A stretch of DNA of 64,000 nt from JACKJK01 sp046159835 (GTDB taxonomy: Bacteria > Pseudomonadota > Alphaproteobacteria > Rhizobiales > Tepidamorphaceae): contig NZ_JBJXCY010000002.1 in NCBI RefSeq assembly GCF_046159835.1, positions 496,001 to 560,000 of the forward strand, given 5' to 3'. The first letter of the stretch is position 1; each line of letters starts with the position of its first letter. The notes below the pieces were generated by a model. That model was not told the DNA's origin. It saw only the letters and a program-made list of their open reading frames with translations, and ran no database searches. A program made the position numbers and the translations under genes. Positions 59,066-64,000 of this stretch are shown piece after piece.

Positions 59066-60264
59066 CAGGCACCCCAGCCCCAGAAGTCCTGCCCGTCCTT
59101 CTTGTAGGCCTGCGCCAGCACCATCTTGTGCACTTCCGACGCGCCATCGACGAGGCGGGCCTGCCGTGCGTATCGGTAGATCCATTCCAGGATCGTGTCC
59201 TTGGAATAGCCGCGCGCACCGTTGATCTGGATCGCCGTGTCAGCCGCCTTGTGCAGCGTGTCGGCGACGTGGATCTTTGCCATCGACACGGCCGTCTTGG
59301 CTCGGTCGCCCTGGTCCAGCAGCCACGCAGCCTTCATGGTCAGAAGCCGTCCGATCTCGATATCGGCGGCAACGTCACCGAGCGCCACCTGCACCGTCTC
59401 GCGGTTGGCAAGCCGCACCCCGAACCCTTCGCGCTCGTTGGCATAGGTCTGGGCGATTTCCATGCAGCGCTTGGCAAGTCCGAGCCAGCGCATGCAATGG
59501 GTGAGACGTGCGGGCCCGAGGCGGATCTGCGTCAGCTTCAGCCCGTCGCCTTCTTCCATCAGCCGGTTCTCGATCGGGATTTCCAGCCCGTCGAAGATCA
59601 GCTCGCAGTGCCCGCCATGTTCCTCCGGCCCCATGATCGGGATGCGGCGTTCGATGTTCCAGCCCGGCTGGTCACGGTCGAAAAGGAAGGCGGACATGCC
59701 CCGGCGCGGATCGTCTGACGTTCGTGCGATCAGGATGAAGTGTTTGGCCTCGCCCGCCCCGGTGATGAACCACTTGCGCCCGCGCACGATGTATCGATCG
59801 TTCTTGCGCTCCGCCGTCGTGAGCATCATCGTCGGGTCGGACCCGGAACCGGGATGCGGCTCCGTCATCACGAAGGCGGAGCGCACCTCGCCGCGAATGA
59901 TCGGCATCAGCCAGCGTTCCTGCTGCGCCGGCGTCGCGACCTTGCTGAGGATGTTCATGTTGCCGTCGTCGGGCGCGGCGCAGTTCATCGACACCGGCCC
60001 GAAGATCGAGCGGTTGGCTTCCTCGTAGACCGCCGCCCAGCCCACATGCGGCAAACCCATGCCGCCGAGGTCCTTGGGCATCTGCGGTGCCCACAGCCCT
60101 TCGGCGCGCGCCTTGGCGCGGGCGGTTTCGAGAACGTCGAGCTTGATATTTTCATGCTCGTCATAATTCGCCGGATCGTCTTCCAGCGGCATGATCTCGC
60201 GCTCGATGAAGGCGCGCACCCGCTGGCGAACCTCGTCGACATGTGGGGGAAGCGTGAAATCCAT
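59065..60264 (-). CDS. Acyl-CoA dehydrogenase (ACAD10/11-like)
   Basis: 399 residues. Conserved segments: AFVMTEPHPGSGSDPTMMLTTAERKNDRYIVRGRKWFITGAGEAKHFILIART (FAD-contacting TEP-GSGSDP and WFITGA), then LGPARLTHCMRWLGLAKRCMEIAQTYANEREGFG and INGARGYSKDTILEWIYRYARQARLVDGASEVHKMVLA. The catalytic base is likely the Glu in GASEVHK or its equivalent. The N-terminus (DFTLPPHVDEVRQRVRAFIEREIMP) matches the ACAD11 subtype. It introduces a C2-C3 double bond into an acyl-CoA; the chain length is not clear. It sits in the same operon as an SDR and the malonate genes. Confidence 0.93.
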   Translation of the reverse strand: MDFTLPPHVDEVRQRVRAFIEREIMPLEDDPANYDEHENIKLDVLETARAKARAEGLWAPQMPKDLGGMGLPHVGWAAVYEEANRSIFGPVSMNCAAPDDGNMNILSKVATPAQQERWLMPIIRGEVRSAFVMTEPHPGSGSDPTMMLTTAERKNDRYIVRGRKWFITGAGEAKHFILIARTSDDPRRGMSAFLFDRDQPGWNIERRIPIMGPEEHGGHCELIFDGLEIPIENRLMEEGDGLKLTQIRLGPARLTHCMRWLGLAKRCMEIAQTYANEREGFGVRLANRETVQVALGDVAADIEIGRLLTMKAAWLLDQGDRAKTAVSMAKIHVADTLHKAADTAIQINGARGYSKDTILEWIYRYARQARLVDGASEVHKMVLAQAYKKDGQDFWGWGA

Positions 60265-60279
60265 GTGCTCTCTTTCGTG

Positions 60280-61065
60280 TCAAAGACCGGAGACGAGGTG
60301 CCCGCCGTCCACGGCAAGGACGCTGCCGGTCATGTAGCTCGACGCATCGCTCGCAAGCAGCAGCATCACCCCGTCAAGCTCCGCGAGGTTGCCGATGCGC
60401 CGCTGCGGAATGCGCTTGATCATCGCCTGCCCGGCCTCGGTTTCGAAATAGCCGGAATTGATCTCGGTCTCGAAATAGCCCGGCGCAACGGCGTTGACCC
60501 GGATCGCGTGCCGCGCCCATTCGAGCGCCAGCGCCTTGGTCATCTGCACGACGCCCGCCTTGGACACCGAGTAGGGCACCAGCCCCTGCGAGACGCGCAG
60601 GCCCAGGATGGACGCGATGTTGACGATCGAGCCACCCTGCCCGCGCTCGGCCATGGCCTTCGCTGCCGCCTGGGCAACGCGGAACACGCCCGTCAGGTTG
60701 GTGTCGAGCGTTGAATTCCAGTCCTTGTCCGTCACGTCCAGAGCCGATGCGGCACTCGCCACGCCCGCATTGTTGATGACGACATCGGGGCAATGCCCGG
60801 AGGAGACAAGGTCCGAAAAGAGCGCCGCGATGCTGTCGGGTGAAAGCACGTCCAGTGCGTGGGCGCTCGCCGTGCCGCCGCTGCCGGAAATCTCGTCCTG
60901 CAAGGCATCGAGACGGTCCGTGCGCCGCGCGGTCAGCACCACGTGGGCCCCGTAGCCGGCGTAGAGCCTGGCGAAATGCGCGCCCAGCCCCGACGATGCC
61001 CCGGTGACGAGGACCGTCTTGCCGGACAATCCGCGCGCCAGTGCTTCGCCAATGCTGTCGGTCAT
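60280..61065 (-). CDS. SDR-family oxidoreductase
   Basis: 261 residues of the classical SDR type. The cofactor motif is VLVTGASSGLGAHFARLYAGYG, NNAG is in VINNAGVASAASALD, the catalytic Ser is in NIASILGLRVSQG and YxxxK is in LVPYSVSKAGVVQMT. After the NxxAPG turn (VNAVAPGYFETEINSGYFETEAG) the sequence GYFETE occurs twice within 14 residues. Substrate is likely a 3-hydroxyacyl or similar alcohol. The ATG at 61065 is chosen over one 27 bases upstream. matB ends 36 bases upstream. Confidence 0.92.
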   Translation of the reverse strand: MTDSIGEALARGLSGKTVLVTGASSGLGAHFARLYAGYGAHVVLTARRTDRLDALQDEISGSGGTASAHALDVLSPDSIAALFSDLVSSGHCPDVVINNAGVASAASALDVTDKDWNSTLDTNLTGVFRVAQAAAKAMAERGQGGSIVNIASILGLRVSQGLVPYSVSKAGVVQMTKALALEWARHAIRVNAVAPGYFETEINSGYFETEAGQAMIKRIPQRRIGNLAELDGVMLLLASDASSYMTGSVLAVDGGHLVSGL

Positions 61066-61101
61066 GAACTTCTCCCGGTGAATCGAGCCCAACGATAACG
61101 G

Positions 61102-62670
61102 TCAGGCGGCGCTACCGGAATAGGTTTCCTTGTAGGTGTCCCGCAGAACGTTCTTCTGGATCTTGCCCATCGTGTTGCGTGGCAGCGAGTCCACGATGAA
61201 GACGCGCTTGGGCACCTTGTACTTGGCAAGCGCGCCTTCCAGCGCACCGCGGATGGACTCTTCGGTGATATCCGCACCGGCACGCGCTGCGACCACCGCG
61301 GTGACGCCTTCGCCGAAATCGGCATGCGGCAGACCGATCACCGCACTTTCGGCAACACCGGGCAGCGCGTCGATCTCGGCTTCCACCTCGGCCGGGTAGA
61401 CGTTGAACCCGCCTGAAATGACGAGGTCCTTCGCACGACCGACGATATGCACGTAGCCGTCGTCGTCGATGCGCGCGAGGTCGCCGGTGATGAAGAATCC
61501 GTCTTCGCGGAATTCCTCCGCGGTCTTCTCCGGGTTGCGCCAGTAGCCCTTGAAGACGTTCGGCCCCTTTACTTCGATCACGCCGACATCGCCCTGCGGA
61601 AGTGCCTTGCCGGTCTCCGGGTCGGCGATGCGCAGCGACACCCCCGGCAGCGGCATGCCGACCGTGCCGGGCCGCCGCTCCCCGTCATAGGGGTTGGAAG
61701 TGTTCATGTTGGTCTCGGTCATGCCGTAGCGTTCGAGGATGGCGTGGCCGGTTCGCTCGCTCCACTCCTTGTGCGTCTCGGCGGAAAGCGGCGCGGACCC
61801 GGAGATGAAGAGCCGCATGCCCTTCGTCAGGTCCTTGTCGAGTTCCGGGCGCTGGAGCAGGCGGGAATAGAAGGTCGGCACGCCCATCATGGAGGTCGCC
61901 TGCGGCATCAGCTCGATCATCTTCCCGGCATCGAAGCCCGGCAGGAAGATCATCGAGGCGCCAGCCAGCAGGATCGTGTTGGTGGCGACGAACAGGCCGT
62001 GCGTATGAAAGATCGGCAGCGCGTGCAGCAGCTTGTCTTGCGATGTGAACTGCCAGTAATCGACCAGCGCCTCTGCATTCGACGCAAGACATTCGTGCGT
62101 CAGCATCGCGCCCTTCGAACGCCCCGTCGTGCCGGAGGTGTAGAGGATCGCAGCGAGATCGTCCTTGTCGCGCGCGACATCGTCGAAGATCGTCACGGCC
62201 TCCAGGGCTTTCGCCGCCAGCGTGCCGCCGGTATCCGCGTCGGTCTCGCCCGCCTTGGGCGGCTGCCATACGCCCAGCGTCTCGAAGGCGGGCACGTGGT
62301 TCTGCTCGGCCACCGCGCGCATGGCATCGCCGCGCTTGGGGTCGGCCACGAACAGCGCAGGCTCGGCATCTGACAGGAAATAGCCGATCTCGTTCTCGGT
62401 ATAGGCGGTGTTGAGCGGCAGGAAGACGGCGCCGGCGCGCACCGCGCCGAGATAGAGCATCAGCGCCTCGATGCTTTTCGGCACCTGGGCTGCGACCCGG
62501 TCGCCCGGCTTAACGCCAAGGGCCACCAGCGTGTTGGCGAAGCGCCCGGAGACGTCGAGCATGTCCTGGTAGGAGTAGGTCCGACCGTCGGTCAGGTCGC
62601 AGAAAAGGGTGTTGGCCGGGTTGGCCGGCATGTGCGACCGGATCAGGTCGAAGAGATGGTTGCCGCTCAT
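61102..62670 (-). CDS. matB: Malonyl-CoA synthetase (malonate-CoA ligase)
   Basis: 522 residues of the ANL (AMP-forming) superfamily. Motifs: ILYTSGTTGRSKGAMLTH (A3), LHALPIFHTHGLFVATN, RFYGMTETNMN-like ILERYGMTETNMNTSNPYDGERRPGTVGMPLPGVSLRI, FFITGDLARIDDDGYVHIVGRAKDLVISGGFNVYPAEVE and the C-terminal LPRNTMGKIQKNVLRDTY with the catalytic Lys. RFISGSAPLSAETHKEW is typical of MatB. It makes malonyl-CoA from malonate, CoA and ATP. The preceding gene encodes malonyl-CoA decarboxylase, so the pair converts malonate to acetyl-CoA. Confidence 0.92.
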   Translation of the reverse strand: MSGNHLFDLIRSHMPANPANTLFCDLTDGRTYSYQDMLDVSGRFANTLVALGVKPGDRVAAQVPKSIEALMLYLGAVRAGAVFLPLNTAYTENEIGYFLSDAEPALFVADPKRGDAMRAVAEQNHVPAFETLGVWQPPKAGETDADTGGTLAAKALEAVTIFDDVARDKDDLAAILYTSGTTGRSKGAMLTHECLASNAEALVDYWQFTSQDKLLHALPIFHTHGLFVATNTILLAGASMIFLPGFDAGKMIELMPQATSMMGVPTFYSRLLQRPELDKDLTKGMRLFISGSAPLSAETHKEWSERTGHAILERYGMTETNMNTSNPYDGERRPGTVGMPLPGVSLRIADPETGKALPQGDVGVIEVKGPNVFKGYWRNPEKTAEEFREDGFFITGDLARIDDDGYVHIVGRAKDLVISGGFNVYPAEVEAEIDALPGVAESAVIGLPHADFGEGVTAVVAARAGADITEESIRGALEGALAKYKVPKRVFIVDSLPRNTMGKIQKNVLRDTYKETYSGSAA

Positions 62671-62708
62671 AGACGTTCCCTGTTGTGTGGCACGCGCTCG
62701 CGTGCCGG

Positions 62709-64000
62709 CTAGCCCGCCACGAGGTCGCGGCTGGCCCCGCTGCGCCCGCGCTGCAGGCGGTGAACGCGCGGTGCCGCGACGATCCGGCCTTCCTTGACGA
62801 AGGCTTCGTGATTGACCTCGATCTCGTCGGGCTCGTAGCGGTAGTTGACCATGATGCCGAGGCTCTGCTGCACACCGCGTGCGCTCGGGTCGGCGGCCCA
62901 GTTGACGCGCTCGAGGATCGCGCCGTTGCCCAGGTGGAAGCGCGCCACCGGGTCGTAGGGCCTGCCCTTGCGGTCGCGCGCATTGAGGAAGTAGGAGGCC
63001 GCCAGCTGGGTCAGCACCTGCTCGTCCTCGCCCGCCGGCAACTCGGCCGCTTCCGCGTGGGCGAAGGCGCGCGTCACTGCCTCGCGTTCCACATCGTTCA
63101 GCGCGGACGCCTCGCCCTCTGGCAGTTCGCCCATCTGCTGGTTGAGCCACTTCACGAACCCCGGAACCGGCGACAGCGTCACATAGGTCTTCAGGTTCGG
63201 CAGTTCGCGGCTCAGTTCCTCCACCACCTGCTTGATGAGGAAGCTACCGAAGGAAACCCCGGCAAGCCCGCTCTGGCAGTTGGAGATGGAATAGAACGTC
63301 GCCGTCGTCGCCTTGCGCGGATCGATCGGCTCGCGCCCATCGGCGAGGATCGGCGGGATGGCGGTCGGTATGTCCGTCGTCAGCGCCACTTCCACGAAGA
63401 TCAGCGGATCGTCGGAAAGACGCGGATGGAAGAAGGCGTAGAGCCTGCGGTCCGGCGGATCGATCCGGCGACGCAGGTCTTCCCAACCGTGAATCTCGTG
63501 AACCGCCTCGTAGCGGATGATCTTTTCAAGGATCGCCGCCGGTGTCTGCCAGTCGATGCGTCGCAGCACGAGAAACCCCCTGTTGAACCACGATCCGAAC
63601 AGATGGATGAAATCGGAATTGGTCGCCGCCCAGTCCGGGTTCTCGCGCAGGCCCTTGAGAAGGTCCTTGCGCATCGAGACCAGCAGCGCGGTGCCGTTGG
63701 GGGCTAGGTTGAGCCGGCGGAAAAGCTCCTGACGGCGCGGCTCGCTGGCTTCGCTCATCTTGCGGCCAGCCCCGTCATCGGGAACTTCGAGAAAGCGTTC
63801 CGCCGCGACGCGCGCCGCCTCCAGGTCGACGCCGAAGCGGTCGGCGATGACATCGATCACCTCGGCGCGCCCGCGCGCGTCAAGTTCGGCATAGCGCTCG
63901 AAGATTTCGCGCGCGATAGCGACACCGGACGCCTCGCCGCGTTCAGAGAGCAACTGTTCGAACAGGTCGGCAAAGCTGCCCGTTTCGCCTTTCCGGTCAC
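62709..64000 (-). CDS. matA: Malonyl-CoA decarboxylase (5' end beyond window)
   Basis: At least 430 residues; the frame stays open to the last base of the window, so the N-terminus is outside. Conserved malonyl-CoA decarboxylase segments include LVSMRKDLLKGLRENPDWAATNSDFIHLFGSWFNRGFLVLRRIDWQTPAAILEKIIRYEAVHEIHGWEDLRRRIDPPDRRLYAFFHPRLSDDPLIFVEVALT, then FYSISNCQSGLAGVSFGSFLIKQVVEEL with the catalytic Ser/His region. The C-terminus is ATG-adjacent to matB (38 bases). It decarboxylates malonyl-CoA to acetyl-CoA. Together with MatB it forms the rhizobial-type malonate utilisation pathway. Confidence 0.93.
   Translation of the reverse strand, partial: DRKGETGSFADLFEQLLSERGEASGVAIAREIFERYAELDARGRAEVIDVIADRFGVDLEAARVAAERFLEVPDDGAGRKMSEASEPRRQELFRRLNLAPNGTALLVSMRKDLLKGLRENPDWAATNSDFIHLFGSWFNRGFLVLRRIDWQTPAAILEKIIRYEAVHEIHGWEDLRRRIDPPDRRLYAFFHPRLSDDPLIFVEVALTTDIPTAIPPILADGREPIDPRKATTATFYSISNCQSGLAGVSFGSFLIKQVVEELSRELPNLKTYVTLSPVPGFVKWLNQQMGELPEGEASALNDVEREAVTRAFAHAEAAELPAGEDEQVLTQLAASYFLNARDRKGRPYDPVARFHLGNGAILERVNWAADPSARGVQQSLGIMVNYRYEPDEIEVNHEAFVKEGRIVAAPRVHRLQRGRSGASRDLVAG

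Overview
The window is about 64 kb of high-GC chromosomal DNA from an alphaproteobacterium, most likely of the Hyphomicrobiales (Rhizobiales) type. This rests on gene content: petABC cytochrome bc1, the PetP/PetR-like regulator pair, a BA14K-family protein, the DUF2852, DUF1285 and DUF6111 families, a NDUFAF7/MidA-type methyltransferase, and CtrA-like TTAA-N7-TTAA sites. No rRNA, tRNA, CRISPR array, integrase or transposase was recognised. Nearly all of it is dense core genome.

Layout. 2-1051: 3' part of uvrB. 1110-4079: one large, conspicuously AT-rich gene for a nucleosidase (PNP/MTAN-like) domain fused to a STAND/NACHT-like region with a degenerate P-loop. It is the only clear foreign insert and the best candidate for a novel immune system. 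4353-9600: FAD oxidoreductase, cupin, then five consecutive exported proteins ending in an RNase T2, and a GST-fold protein. 9643-15452: LysM/BON protein, Ca/Na antiporter, pteridine-reductase-like SDR, uvrC, pgsA, moaD, moaE. 15540-19557: ilvE, then a MarR regulator, response regulator and histidine kinase. 19558-23185 (minus): csaA, TetR, proC, ybjN, ubiK-like, DUF3147. 23341-27836: lgt, NDUFAF7-like methyltransferase, pgeF, creatinase-like M24 protein, lipoprotein. 28020-33644: prs, FMN reductase, rplY, pth, ychF and two MaoC-like proteins. 33605-38912 (minus): DUF389, apt, mtnP, then petABC. 39254-43775: trmL, HxlR/GST divergent pair with palindromic operators, TetR, DUF2852, hemF, a papain-like candidate. 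43772-46558 (minus): cca, DUF6111, CoA pyrophosphatase, DUF1285, all start/stop coupled. 46696-53549: MoxR-DUF58-BatA/DUF4159-VWA-like membrane operon. 53558-58657: GNAT, LysR, NUDIX, a tiny ORF, a metallophosphoesterase whose start codon lies in a perfect hairpin, a tail-anchored-looking protein and YbaK. 58670-64000 (minus): DUF202, acyl-CoA dehydrogenase, SDR, malonyl-CoA synthetase (matB) and malonyl-CoA decarboxylase (cut by the window end).

Genes that work together: uvrB/uvrC in excision repair; moaD/moaE in molybdopterin synthase; petABC in respiration; mtnP/apt in methylthioadenosine and adenine salvage; prs/rplY/pth/ychF in nucleotide supply and translation; matA/matB with an acyl-CoA dehydrogenase and an SDR in malonate and acyl-CoA metabolism; and the MoxR/DUF58 cluster in cell-envelope chaperoning. 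Short-range translational coupling (ATGA, GTGA, TGATG) is very common.

Family assignments come from reading motifs, not from database searches. Start sites were chosen from Shine-Dalgarno sequence, signal peptides, coupling to the upstream stop, and family N-termini.
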